64,000 bases of DNA from Gluconacetobacter tumulicola (GTDB lineage: Bacteria; Pseudomonadota; Alphaproteobacteria; Acetobacterales; Acetobacteraceae). The stretch's first letter is position 1. Each line of letters begins with the position of its first letter. Below the pieces are notes generated by a model that was given only the letters and a program-made list of their open reading frames with translations, searched no databases and was not told the origin of the DNA. Shown piece after piece: positions 20,431 through 31,931 of the stretch. The stretch lies in assembly GCF_014174215.1 (NCBI RefSeq), contig NZ_JABEQL010000002.1, positions 124,001 through 188,000 of the forward strand, read 5' to 3'. The translations under genes were made by a program, and so were the position numbers.

Positions 20431-22572
20431 TCAGCGGCCCTCGCGCCACCAGCCCGTCAGCAGGAGTGAGGCGGCCAGCGCCAGCACCAGCCAGACCGGC
20501 AGGAGCGGGCTTGCGGTTCGGCCGGTGATCAGGCGGGCGTCGCGCTGGGGAAAGCCTATCCAGTCGGATCCCGCCATGCGGCCCGAAGCCGGGGGATGCA
20601 GCGCGGGCAATTGGAGATGGTCCGGATCGTCCCCAAGCCAGAACATGCCGCCGCCCGTCTGGCCGGCGAGCGGAGCCGTGACCGTCGCCGTGGCCCGCAG
20701 GTCCGCCCATTCCACCGGATCGTCCTGGGCGGGGGCGGCGAAGGCGCGGTGCGTGCCGTCATCGGCCATCCAGATGCCCTGCCGGGTTGCCGGCGCATCG
20801 GCCTGGGACAGGCCGATGCCGGTGGCATGCAGCGGCACCTGGCGCGTGGTGCCGTCGGGCGCGGTGATGGTGACCGCGCGCGGAGCGATGGGGGCGGCGG
20901 TGCGGCGGGTCACGACGATCCGGCCGTCGGTGATGGTGGCCGTGAGTTGTTCCTCCTCCAGCTCCGGCTCCTTCATCAGCCAGTGCGAGACGTGGCGCAG
21001 CAGTTCGGATTGTGGGCCGCCGCCGCCCTCGCCATGCGACCAGAGCCAGATCTGGTCGGACAGGAGGAAGGCGACGCGGCCCCGATCCACCCGGTCCAGC
21101 ACCAGCAGCGGGGTGTGGTTCGGGCCGTCCATCAGGACCTGTCCGTGGACGGAATCGGTCCGCAGGACCCGGTACCATGGTCCCCATTCGGCATCGTGCC
21201 CATCCGGCGCGCTGCCGGCGCCCGGCAGGCCCGCCGTGACGGGGTGGCGGTGGCCGTCTGCCGTGAGGGCGGGGCGGAAGCGCTGTTCCGTCAGCCCGCC
21301 CTCGGCCGGGACATGGGCCGGCAGGATGTCGCCCAGCGGCGTATCCTGCAAAGATCCGGGGCCCAGGAATTCCGGGCCGCCGATCAGCAGCAGGCCGCCA
21401 CCGTCGCGCACATACCGGGCGATGTTCTCCAGATAGGCGCGGGGCAGGATGGCGCGGTTCTCGAACCCGTCCAGGATGATCAGGTCGAACTGACTGATCT
21501 TTTCCTGGAACAGTTCGCGCACCGGGAAGGCGATCAGCGCGAGGTCGGACAGCGGCGTGCCGTCATCCTTGTCGGGCGGGCGCAGGATGGTGAAGTGCAC
21601 CAGATCGACCGACGGGTCGGCCTTCAGCAGGCGGCGCCAGACCCGCTCGCCCTGGTTGGGGGTGCCCGAGACCAGCAGCACGCGCAGCCGGTCGCGCACC
21701 CCGTTGATCCGCACCACATCCTGATTGTTGGCGGTCGAGACTTCACCCGCGAGGGCCGAGACCGACAGGCCGACCAGCATGGGGCCGGGATGGGTGACGG
21801 GCAGGGTGATGTCCTGCGGCTGGCCGACGCGGACGGTCTTGTGCAACGGGGGTTCGCCGCCGCGATCCAGCGTCAGCTCGACCTCGGCGCCGGTGTCGGG
21901 GTGGGGGCCCAGATCGTCCACCTGCACCCGCAGCGTCGCGGTCTGGCCGACGATGGCGTAGGGGGGCGCCTGGAGGATGCGCAGCCGGCGGTCCGTTTCC
22001 TCGCCCTTTGCCGCCAGCAGTACATGCAGCGGAAGAATTGTGTGCCGGCCGCCGGAATCGGCGGGGCGCAGCCGTTCGGGCGCGTGGGCCGGGGTGTCGT
22101 GAACCTGTCCGTCGGTCAGCAGGATGGCGCCGGCCAGGCGGGCCGGTGGAATGTCGGCTGCCGCCTGGTCCAGGGCCGCGAACAGGCGGGTGCCCTGGCC
22201 ATGGCCGTCGCGCACGGTGACGGTGCGCAGGGTCAGCCCCGGCACATGCGCGGCCTCGGCCTGGAGGCGTTCGGCCGCCTGATGGGCGATGGTGGCGCGC
22301 TGTCCCACGCCCATGGAGGAGGACTGGTCGACCACCAGAATGGCGGTTTCGGGCAGGGCCTGCCCGGTTTCGCTGATGCGTTCGGGGCCGGCCAGCCACA
22401 GCAGGACGATGGCCGCCGCCGCCGCGCGCCACAGCGTGCCGCGCGCCCGGCGCAGCAGGCCGGCCAGCAGGACGAGCGTGGCCAGGAGCGCCAGCGTGTA
22501 GAGCAGCCAGGAAGGCAGCAGCGGCGAGAAGGAGATCATGTGCCGCAGGGTGGTCAGGTCGGGCATGGTCAT
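20431..22572 (-). CDS. Membrane protein of MoxR/DUF58 cluster (vWA-like, glutamine-amidotransferase-like fold)
   Basis: A 713-residue protein with two N-terminal helices (PSWLLYTLALLATLVLLAGLL), a vWA-like domain beginning ETAILVVDQSSSMGVGQ (a degenerate MIDAS DxSxS), a middle region with beta-sandwich-like repeats, a class I glutamine-amidotransferase-like segment (FDLIILDGFENRAILPRAYL and GGGLLLIGGPEFLGPGS) without a catalytic Cys that I can see, and a C-terminal membrane helix. Such proteins accompany MoxR, DUF58 and BatA-like proteins in a proposed metal-dependent chaperone or envelope-stress module. Its start overlaps the upstream gene's stop by 4 bp. No precise function can be assigned. 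Confidence 0.7.
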   Translation of the reverse strand: MTMPDLTTLRHMISFSPLLPSWLLYTLALLATLVLLAGLLRRARGTLWRAAAAAIVLLWLAGPERISETGQALPETAILVVDQSSSMGVGQRATIAHQAAERLQAEAAHVPGLTLRTVTVRDGHGQGTRLFAALDQAAADIPPARLAGAILLTDGQVHDTPAHAPERLRPADSGGRHTILPLHVLLAAKGEETDRRLRILQAPPYAIVGQTATLRVQVDDLGPHPDTGAEVELTLDRGGEPPLHKTVRVGQPQDITLPVTHPGPMLVGLSVSALAGEVSTANNQDVVRINGVRDRLRVLLVSGTPNQGERVWRRLLKADPSVDLVHFTILRPPDKDDGTPLSDLALIAFPVRELFQEKISQFDLIILDGFENRAILPRAYLENIARYVRDGGGLLLIGGPEFLGPGSLQDTPLGDILPAHVPAEGGLTEQRFRPALTADGHRHPVTAGLPGAGSAPDGHDAEWGPWYRVLRTDSVHGQVLMDGPNHTPLLVLDRVDRGRVAFLLSDQIWLWSHGEGGGGPQSELLRHVSHWLMKEPELEEEQLTATITDGRIVVTRRTAAPIAPRAVTITAPDGTTRQVPLHATGIGLSQADAPATRQGIWMADDGTHRAFAAPAQDDPVEWADLRATATVTAPLAGQTGGGMFWLGDDPDHLQLPALHPPASGRMAGSDWIGFPQRDARLITGRTASPLLPVWLVLALAASLLLTGWWREGR

Positions 22573-25352
22573 TCCCCCAGCCGCCGCAGCAGGGCGGGGA
22601 CATGGACCTGATCCGCCTTGTAATTGCCCGTCAGGGCATAAAGCACGGCATTGACGCCGAACCGGTAGGCCGTGATGCGCTGGGTGGCCCCGTCCGGCAC
22701 CGTGGCGTAGGGCGTGTCGCCCTGGGCGTCGACGGCCCAGGCATGGACCCAGTCGCTGGAGCCGATGATGACCGGGCTGACGCCGTCATTGGCACTGTCG
22801 TCCTCGCGCGCCACCCAGACGGGCAGCCCGTCATAACGGCCGGGGAAACTGTGCAGCAGGTAGAAGGTGTGGGCCAGCACGTGCCGGTCGGTCAGCCGGG
22901 TGAGGGGGGGCACGTCCAGCCCCCTGGTCATGCGGCGCAGCGCGGCCGCCGTGCCGGGAGCCTGGGCGGCGAAGCCGGCGACTTGCGGGGCGTCGGTGCC
23001 GGGTGCTGTGGGATCGACGCCCTGGCTGTCGATCAGCAGGATGCCGCCATGGCGCATATAGGCGTTCAGCGCTGCCGTGCGCGCCGGGTCGATCGTCGCG
23101 TCGGCCGCGACCGGCCAGTAGAGCATCGGATAATAGGACAGATCGTCGCGGCCCGGCACCACGCCGTCCGGATGGCCCAGCACCGCCGAGGTCCGGGCGT
23201 TGGTGTAATCCGACAGGCCTTGCAGCCCCTCGCGCGACACGGCGTCGAGATCGGCATGGCCGGTCAGGATATAGCCCAGCCTGGTTTCAAGGGCCGCGCC
23301 GGGGACGCCGTCCGGCGCGGGTTGGGCGCGGGCGGGGGAGGACAGGGTGGCCAGCAGCAGGGCGCCCGTCAGGGCTGCCCGTCCGGCCGGGAGGCGGCCG
23401 GCCCGCAGCAGCAGGGTCAGCACCGCGTCCAGCGCCAGCAGCAGCAGGGCGGCGGCGACCAGCCAGGGGCCCAGCGCGCGGTCGCGGGGCTGGCCACCCA
23501 GAGTGACTTCGTGGCCGATCGTGGCCTGGGCGGCGAGCGGGCCGATCGCGTCGCCCAGATTCAGGGCGCGGCGGCTGGCGCGCGGGCCGTACAGGCCGGG
23601 CGGATGGGCGGGAGAGGGGGGCGTGGCCCCGAATGCGTCGGCCGGGAGGGCCCGCGCGGCGGGTGGGGGCGGGCTGAGGACCGCGTCGGCATCCAGTGTC
23701 ATGTAGGGGGCGAGCAGGCTGTGGTCGGCCGGGGCGTCGACGCCGACCGAGCGTTCGGCCAGCCGGCGCAGCATGTCGACGAACAGGCCGGAGAGCGGCA
23801 GGTTCGACCATTCGGCCGTGCTGGTGACGTGGAAGAGCACGATTTCGCCCGCGCCCAGTGCGGCATGGGTGACCAGGGGCGTGCCGTCGGTCAGGCGGGC
23901 CCAGCTATGGGTGGCCAGATCGGCCGCCGGGCGGGCCAGGACCTGGCGCGAGACGGTGACGTCGGTGGGAACGGTCAGGCCGTGGAAGGGGGAATCGTTG
24001 GGGAATGGGGCCAGATGTTCCGGCTTGCCCCAGGACATCGCGCCGCCGAGCTGGCGTTCGCCCGACATCAGGGGCACGGGCAGCAGGGCGTCGGGCAGGG
24101 GGGATGAGGGGACATCCGCATCCGCGGTGCTGTCGGAAGCGATGGGATCGTGGTCCGGGCTGCCGTTCAGGAGGGGGCCGGCGAAGCGGATCAGCATGCC
24201 GCCCTTGCGCACCCATTCGGTGACGGCACGGCGGGTTTCGGGACTGTCCAGCGCGCCGTCGGGTGCGATCAGGATCGAGAGCGGACGGGTCAGCAGCGTG
24301 GCGGCCGGGCCCTCGCGCAGTTCGGCGGTCGGGGACAGGGCGCGGCGGAGGTAGAACAGCGTGCCCATCAGGGGCGTATCGGTGCCGGCGACGCCGATCA
24401 GCCCCACCGGGCGGCGCCGGTCGCCCTCGTCCAGCAGGCGCACGCCGGCCGGGCCTTGCATGTCGCGCAGGACCAGCCGGCCGATCCGGTTGCGCAGTTC
24501 GGCGGGCAGCGCCACCTCGGCCGTGCCCTGCCGGGCGCCGGCCGCGACGGGTACCGGTACCAGCGACAGCACGCCGCCATCGGTGGCTTCGGCCCGCACC
24601 GTCAACTGGCGCGGATGGGGCGAGGGCAGGGTGCTGACGGCGACGTGCAGGTGCTGGTCGCCGGCTACGGGGGCGGGCGTCAGGACCGCGATCGTCGCAT
24701 CGCGGTCGATCAGGGTTTCGGCCGGACCGAGTGTGGCCAATGCGGCGGCGAAGGCGGGGTCTTCCGTGCCGGCCAGCCCGTCGGAGACGTAAGCCACCCG
24801 CCCGTGCCACCCGCTGGCGGCCAGGTCGCGCAGGGCCTGTGCCGCGGCGGCGCGGTCGGTCGGCCAGGGCATGGGGCGGGAGGAATCCAGCATGCCGCGC
24901 AGCATGGACGGTGGCGTCGGCGCGCCGATGGACGGGGCCTCGCCGGCCGGTCCCGGTGCGGTTGTCAGCAGGCGGACGGGGTGGGTTGCGCGATCCAGCA
25001 GGGCGTCGATGGCCGCCAGGCGCCGGGGCCAGTCCGGCACGGCGGCCCAGCCATTGTCGAAGACCACGAGCAGGTCGGTATCCGCGCTGCCGGGCGTGGG
25101 TTGGCCGGCGCGGTCTTGGCGGAGGACCGGGCCGGCCAGCCCGACGATCAGCGCCGCGAGTGCCGCGCAGCGCAGCAGCAGCAGCCAGAGCGGGGCGGTG
25201 GCGGCCTGCGTGACCCGGGCCCGCAGGCCGCGCAGCAGCATGATGGCGGGGAAGGCGCGGCGCTGGGGCGGCGGCGGCAGGGTGCGCAGGAGCAGCCACA
25301 GAACCGGCAGGATGGCCAGCGCCGCCAGCAGCCAGGGAAGCTGGAAGATCAT
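22569..25352 (-). CDS. BatA/DUF4159 domain membrane protein
   Basis: A 927-residue protein. The N-terminal FQLPWLLAALAILPVLWLLLR is the BatA (aerotolerance regulator) anchor; a vWA-like part with LLVVFDNGW follows. A membrane helix lies near residue 690 (GPWLVAAALLLLALDAVLTLLLRAG). The last ~200 residues (ETRLGYILTGHADLD..., LSYYPMLYWP, GGILLIDSQG) are a DUF4159 domain. It belongs to the moxR-DUF58 cluster and overlaps both neighbours by 4 bp, which fixes start and stop. Family members are thought to act with MoxR ATPases in envelope protein assembly or stress tolerance; this is inference. No peptidase or kinase motif is visible. Confidence 0.82.
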   Translation of the reverse strand: MIFQLPWLLAALAILPVLWLLLRTLPPPPQRRAFPAIMLLRGLRARVTQAATAPLWLLLLRCAALAALIVGLAGPVLRQDRAGQPTPGSADTDLLVVFDNGWAAVPDWPRRLAAIDALLDRATHPVRLLTTAPGPAGEAPSIGAPTPPSMLRGMLDSSRPMPWPTDRAAAAQALRDLAASGWHGRVAYVSDGLAGTEDPAFAAALATLGPAETLIDRDATIAVLTPAPVAGDQHLHVAVSTLPSPHPRQLTVRAEATDGGVLSLVPVPVAAGARQGTAEVALPAELRNRIGRLVLRDMQGPAGVRLLDEGDRRRPVGLIGVAGTDTPLMGTLFYLRRALSPTAELREGPAATLLTRPLSILIAPDGALDSPETRRAVTEWVRKGGMLIRFAGPLLNGSPDHDPIASDSTADADVPSSPLPDALLPVPLMSGERQLGGAMSWGKPEHLAPFPNDSPFHGLTVPTDVTVSRQVLARPAADLATHSWARLTDGTPLVTHAALGAGEIVLFHVTSTAEWSNLPLSGLFVDMLRRLAERSVGVDAPADHSLLAPYMTLDADAVLSPPPPAARALPADAFGATPPSPAHPPGLYGPRASRRALNLGDAIGPLAAQATIGHEVTLGGQPRDRALGPWLVAAALLLLALDAVLTLLLRAGRLPAGRAALTGALLLATLSSPARAQPAPDGVPGAALETRLGYILTGHADLDAVSREGLQGLSDYTNARTSAVLGHPDGVVPGRDDLSYYPMLYWPVAADATIDPARTAALNAYMRHGGILLIDSQGVDPTAPGTDAPQVAGFAAQAPGTAAALRRMTRGLDVPPLTRLTDRHVLAHTFYLLHSFPGRYDGLPVWVAREDDSANDGVSPVIIGSSDWVHAWAVDAQGDTPYATVPDGATQRITAYRFGVNAVLYALTGNYKADQVHVPALLRRLGE

Positions 25353-26359
25353 GGGCGCTCTCCCCGCCCCGACAGGGCGGCGTGCAGGGCCAGCAGGGCC
25401 TCCTCCGGCCGCTGGTCGGTCGCGTGGCGGATCAGCAGATGGCCGTTGGTGCGGCACAGATCGGCCAGGGCCGCCTGATGGCGGGCATAGGCATCGCGAT
25501 AGGCGCCGCGCACCTGTTCGACGCCGGAAAGGGTCAGCGTGTCCTCGCCTTCCAGGCCGGAAAAGCGGACATGTCCCGCGTAAGGGAGGTCGGCCTCGGC
25601 CGGATCGTTGACCAGCAGGAGCAGGGCCCGGGCCGGACGCGCCGTCAGGCCGCGCAGCAGCGCCCCCATGGCCGGCAGCCCGCACAGCCCGTCGCCCACC
25701 AGCACCGCCCGCGCGTGACGGGGCACCTGCTGCGGATGCGGCAGGCTGGTGTTCTCCGGGTCATGCGCCATGGTCCGCATCAGGGCGACCGCCAGCCGGT
25801 CCAGCGCCGCCCGGCCGCCGGGGGGGATGTCGACCGGTTCGCCCGGCGTCAGCAGGCGTACGCGTTCGCCCTGGCGCAGCAGCAGCGCGCCCAGCGCCAG
25901 GGTCAGCAGGATGGCGGACTCCGATTTCAGCGGGAGTGCCGGGGCGGAGCGCCAGCGCATCGAGGCGCTGGGGTCGCACCACAGGCAGACGGTCTGGGCG
26001 GCCTCGGCCTCGGTTTCCCGGACATAGGCGCGGCTGCTGCGGGCCGACTGGCGCCAGTCGATGCGCGTGACCGGCTCGCCGGGCTGGGCGGGGCGGAACT
26101 GCCAGAAATCCTCGCCCGGGCCGGCCTGGCGGCGTCCATGGTGGCCGGCCGCCACGGTCGCGGCGATGCGCTGGGCCGACAGGATCAGCGAGGGCATGCG
26201 TGCGGCCAGGTTTTCCGCCGCCGCCAGCGGGACGGCGGCCGCGCTCATGCCGGCGTCGGGCGTGTCCGTTGCCGGGACGTGCCGTACCAGCGCGCGGCCC
26301 AGGGCGTGGCGCATAATAAAGGCGGCCGCGCGGCCGGGCAGGGAGGGGGGCCGCGTCAT
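25349..26359 (-). CDS. DUF58 domain protein
   Basis: A 336-residue cytosolic protein. The centre carries the DUF58 signature: a GRRQAGPGEDFWQFRPAQPG segment followed by IDWRQSARSSRAYVRETEAE, then a vWA-like region (VCLWCDPSASMRW). DUF58 proteins are the usual partners of MoxR AAA ATPases. The gene lies 8 bp after moxR and overlaps the BatA/DUF4159 gene by 4 bp, so the four genes form one transcript. A role as adaptor between the ATPase and the membrane-bound vWA proteins is inferred from context only. Confidence 0.88.
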   Translation of the reverse strand: MTRPPSLPGRAAAFIMRHALGRALVRHVPATDTPDAGMSAAAVPLAAAENLAARMPSLILSAQRIAATVAAGHHGRRQAGPGEDFWQFRPAQPGEPVTRIDWRQSARSSRAYVRETEAEAAQTVCLWCDPSASMRWRSAPALPLKSESAILLTLALGALLLRQGERVRLLTPGEPVDIPPGGRAALDRLAVALMRTMAHDPENTSLPHPQQVPRHARAVLVGDGLCGLPAMGALLRGLTARPARALLLLVNDPAEADLPYAGHVRFSGLEGEDTLTLSGVEQVRGAYRDAYARHQAALADLCRTNGHLLIRHATDQRPEEALLALHAALSGRGERP

Positions 26360-26367
26360 CGCGACGG

Positions 26368-27417
<1,050 letters not shown>

Positions 27418-27481
27418 GCGTTCAATCTGACAGGTCTGGGGGTTTCATCAAGTCGGGGATGATCCCTATATCGGGTGTCGG

Positions 27482-28114
27482 ATGATTCAACTGGCGTGGG
27501 TTATGCATTTGGCTGACGATCTGAACAGGCACGCCGTGGCGTCTTTCGAGGCTGTCGGATGTTCCCCGCGGCGTGCCGTCGCGTCCGCGCCGTCGTCATG
27601 CGGGGCGTTGCCGTTCCGGATACAGCGCGACGGGACGTGGCTTTATCGCGGCACGCCGATCCGTCGCAAGCCGATGGTCTGCCTGTTCGCGTCGGTGCTG
27701 ACCCGTGATGCCGAGGGGGCGTACTGGCTGCAGATGCCGACCGAGCGCGGCACGATCGAGGTCGAGGATGTTCCGTTCGTGGCGATGGAGCTGCATTGGA
27801 GCGGCTGCGGGCGTGATCAGGTCCTGTCCTTTCGCACCAATGTCGACCTGGTGGTGTGTGCCGGGCCGGACCACGCGATCCTGGCCGAATGGGATGTTCC
27901 CTGCGAGGAATGCGGCGCCGGCCCGGTTCCCTATCTGCATGTACGCGACGGCGCCGGGGCTTATCCGATCCGGGCCCGGATCGCCCGTTCGGTCTATTAC
28001 GAACTGGCGGCCCTGGCGGTTCCCGGCACCTGTCGCGGCGCGCCGTGCCTGGGCGTATGGAGCCAGAATGTCTTCTTTCCCCTCTCGTGCCTGCCGGCCG
28101 GAGAGGGGAGCTGA
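27482..28114 (+). CDS. DUF1285 domain protein
   Basis: A 210-residue protein matching the DUF1285 pattern: PFRIQRDGTWLYRGTPIRRK near the N-terminus, then a short beta-rich domain with VEDVPFVAMELHW and FRTNVDLVV, and an N-terminal extension. The C-terminal third has a CEECGAGPVPYLHV stretch. The function of DUF1285 is unknown; in alphaproteobacteria it very often sits between moxR-type genes and the CCA-adding enzyme gene, as here. An ATG at 27503 (MHLADDL) is an equally good start. Its 3' end overlaps the upstream part of the cca reading frame. Confidence 0.82.
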   Translation: MIQLAWVMHLADDLNRHAVASFEAVGCSPRRAVASAPSSCGALPFRIQRDGTWLYRGTPIRRKPMVCLFASVLTRDAEGAYWLQMPTERGTIEVEDVPFVAMELHWSGCGRDQVLSFRTNVDLVVCAGPDHAILAEWDVPCEECGAGPVPYLHVRDGAGAYPIRARIARSVYYELAALAVPGTCRGAPCLGVWSQNVFFPLSCLPAGEGS

Positions 28115-29340
28115 CGCGCGGCGAGGAGCCGGCCGGCGAACTGGCGGACCGGCTGGCGGCGCTGCCGCCGGACATACGCCATGGGCTGGGGCGGCTGTGG
28201 GGGCTGCTGCCGGAGGCGCGGCTGGTCGGCGGGGTTGTGCGCGACCTGCTGGCCGGACGGACGGTGGCCGATATCGACATGGCCACGCCGGAACCGCCCG
28301 GGCGCGTGCAGGCCATCCTGACCGCGGCCGGGATCAAGGTCGTGGCCACCGGACTGGCCCATGGCACGGTGACGGCCGTGATCGGCGGCCGGCCGTACGA
28401 GATCACGACCCTGCGCCGGGATGAACGGACGGATGGGCGGCACGCGGTCGTGGCCTGGACGGGCGACTGGAGGGAAGACGCGGCCCGGCGGGATTTCACG
28501 ATCAATGCGATGTCCTGCGACCGTTACGGCGTGGTGCATGATGATTTCGGCGGGCGGGTGGATCTGGCGGCCGGGCGGGTGCGTTTTGTCGGGGACGCGT
28601 CGGCGCGCATTCGCGAGGATGCGTTGCGGGTGCTGCGCTTTTTTCGTTTCCATGCCCGCTATGGGCGGGGTGCGCCGGATGCGGAGGCGATGGGCGCGAT
28701 TGCGGCGCTGCGCGAGCATCTGTCCCGGCTTTCGGCGGAGCGGGTGTGGTCGGAACTGCGGCGCATTCTGGTCGGCCCCGGTGTGGTGGCGACCCTGGGG
28801 CTGATGGATACATGTGGCGTGCTGGCCTGCCTGCTGCCGGAAGGGTGCGACCTGCCTGCGCTGGGGCGGCTGATCGGGACCGGTGCGCCGGATGATTCGG
28901 TGCTGCGGCTGGCGGTGCTGGCGCGGGCGGCGCCGGACGTGCTGGCCGGCCGCCTGCGCCTGTCGCGGGCCGAGACGGCGGCGCTGGCGGCGATCCGGTC
29001 GGGACCGCTGCCGGACCCGGCGATGGATGAGGATGGACGCCGCCGCCTGCTGGCCGATGAGCCCGCCCAGGCCCTGGTCGGGCGGAGCTGGCGGGTTCAG
29101 GCGGAGCGGCTGGGGACGCGATCGCCCGCGTGGGACGCGTTGCGTGCCGACCTGCTGGACCGCGCGCGGCCGGTCTTTCCGCTTGCGGGGCGGGACCTGA
29201 TGCAGGCCGGCATGGCGCCCGGCCCCCGTATGGGGCAGGTGCTGGAGCAGGTTCGCGCATGGTGGCTGGCGGGCGGATGCCGCGCCGGGCGGCGGGACTG
29301 TCTGGCCTATCTGGAGCGGCTGGTGGCCGGCCCTGCCTGA
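28087..29340 (+). CDS. cca: CCA tRNA nucleotidyltransferase / poly(A) polymerase family
   Basis: About 417 residues. The N-terminal class II nucleotidyltransferase head carries GGVVRDLLAGR and the metal-binding DIDMA (about residues 42-62 of this start), then RRDFTINAMS and a flexible neck with AGRVRFVGDASARIREDALRVLRFFRFHARYG, as in CCA-adding enzymes and poly(A) polymerases. It repairs or completes the CCA end of tRNA. The start is uncertain: GTG 28087 and ATG 28057 have no Shine-Dalgarno sequence, while a CTG at 28111 lies 7 nt after a good GGAG. All candidates keep the catalytic motif and overlap or abut the DUF1285 stop. Confidence 0.88.
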   Translation: MPAGRRGELTRGEEPAGELADRLAALPPDIRHGLGRLWGLLPEARLVGGVVRDLLAGRTVADIDMATPEPPGRVQAILTAAGIKVVATGLAHGTVTAVIGGRPYEITTLRRDERTDGRHAVVAWTGDWREDAARRDFTINAMSCDRYGVVHDDFGGRVDLAAGRVRFVGDASARIREDALRVLRFFRFHARYGRGAPDAEAMGAIAALREHLSRLSAERVWSELRRILVGPGVVATLGLMDTCGVLACLLPEGCDLPALGRLIGTGAPDDSVLRLAVLARAAPDVLAGRLRLSRAETAALAAIRSGPLPDPAMDEDGRRRLLADEPAQALVGRSWRVQAERLGTRSPAWDALRADLLDRARPVFPLAGRDLMQAGMAPGPRMGQVLEQVRAWWLAGGCRAGRRDCLAYLERLVAGPA

Positions 29341-29394
29341 TCCCGGGCACTGGGCGTTGCTTTCTTTGTCACCCATGGCTTGGTAAAGGGCTGC

Positions 29395-31206
<1,812 letters not shown>

Positions 31207-31228
31207 GCTGCCGGTGATGGGACGCTTG

Positions 31229-31254
31229 TAAATGTACCGACAGGCGTACATTTA
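31229..31254. promoter_or_regulatory. Palindromic operator of the YefM-YoeB operon
   Basis: TAAATGTAC-N8-GTACATTTA is a perfect 9-bp inverted repeat 21 bp before the antitoxin start. Each half holds a near copy of the TGTACA core (TGTACC and CGTACA), known from E. coli as the YefM binding motif. It overlaps the expected promoter, so autorepression by the antitoxin and toxin complex is likely. Confidence 0.75.
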
Positions 31255-31275
31255 TGAGTCGAAGGAGATCGGATC

Positions 31276-31530
31276 ATGCAGGTTCTGACCTATTCGGAAG
31301 TCCGGACCCGGCTGAAGGACGTCATGGAGCAGGTGACGGACAATCATGACGAGGTGATTGTCACCCGCAAGAACGGCAAGCCGGTGGTCATGGTCTCTCT
31401 GGAAGAATGGAATGCCATCCAGGAAACGATGCACCTGCTGGCGTCACCGGCCAACGCGCAGAGCCTGCGGGCGTCGATTGCCCAGCTTGAGGCCGGGCAT
31501 GGCGGGGAGCGGGCGCTGATCGAACCGTGA
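31276..31530 (+). CDS. yefM: Type II antitoxin, YefM/Phd family
   Basis: An 84-residue antitoxin. The N-terminal part (VLTYSEVRTRLKDVMEQVTDNHDEVIVTRKNGKPVVMVSLEEWNAIQET) is the conserved Phd/YefM dimer and DNA-binding domain; the C-terminal LRASIAQLEAGHGGERALIEP would wrap the toxin. It neutralises YoeB and represses its own operon through the palindrome upstream. AAGGAGATCG gives a good ribosome-binding site about 8 nt before the ATG. Its stop codon overlaps the toxin start (GTGA), coupling translation of the two. Confidence 0.93.
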   Translation: MQVLTYSEVRTRLKDVMEQVTDNHDEVIVTRKNGKPVVMVSLEEWNAIQETMHLLASPANAQSLRASIAQLEAGHGGERALIEP

Positions 31531-31793
31531 AACTCGTTTTCTCGGATCTTTCATGGGAACAATATCTCTATTGGCATGAGACCGATCCGAAGGTCTTTGC
31601 CCGGCTCAATGCCCTTATCAGGGAATGTCGACGCCTGCCCTTTCAGGGGACCGGGAAACCCGAGCCGCTGAAGGGTGAGTTATCGGGATGGTGGTCGCGT
31701 CGTCTGACCCAGCAGGATCGGCTTGTCTATCGTGTTTCCGGCCGGGGTGAGGGGCAGGCGCTGGAGATCGCCCAGTGCCGCTATCATTACTGA
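31527..31793 (+). CDS. yoeB: Type II toxin, YoeB-family mRNA interferase
   Basis: An 88-residue RelE-superfamily endoribonuclease that cuts mRNA at the ribosome A-site. The sequence keeps the family landmarks: LSWEQYLYWHETDPK at the start, EPLKGELSGWWSRRLTQQDRLVYRV in the middle and the C-terminal catalytic CRYHY (His-Tyr end). The length is near the 84 residues of E. coli YoeB. It starts at a GTG that overlaps the antitoxin stop by 4 bp; this start is forced by the overlap. The pair looks complete and active, with no frameshift. Confidence 0.93.
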   Translation: MKLVFSDLSWEQYLYWHETDPKVFARLNALIRECRRLPFQGTGKPEPLKGELSGWWSRRLTQQDRLVYRVSGRGEGQALEIAQCRYHY

Positions 31794-31931
31794 GCGGGCC
31801 TGTTCGGGGCTTTCATTGCGCTTGTCGAAGCAGGGCGGTTGATGGATCGGGTTCTTCGTGCCATGGATTGACCGACCGGTTCGGTCATTCGATCGCGTCG
31901 GCGCCATGAGCTGGAAGTCAAGAGGAACCGT

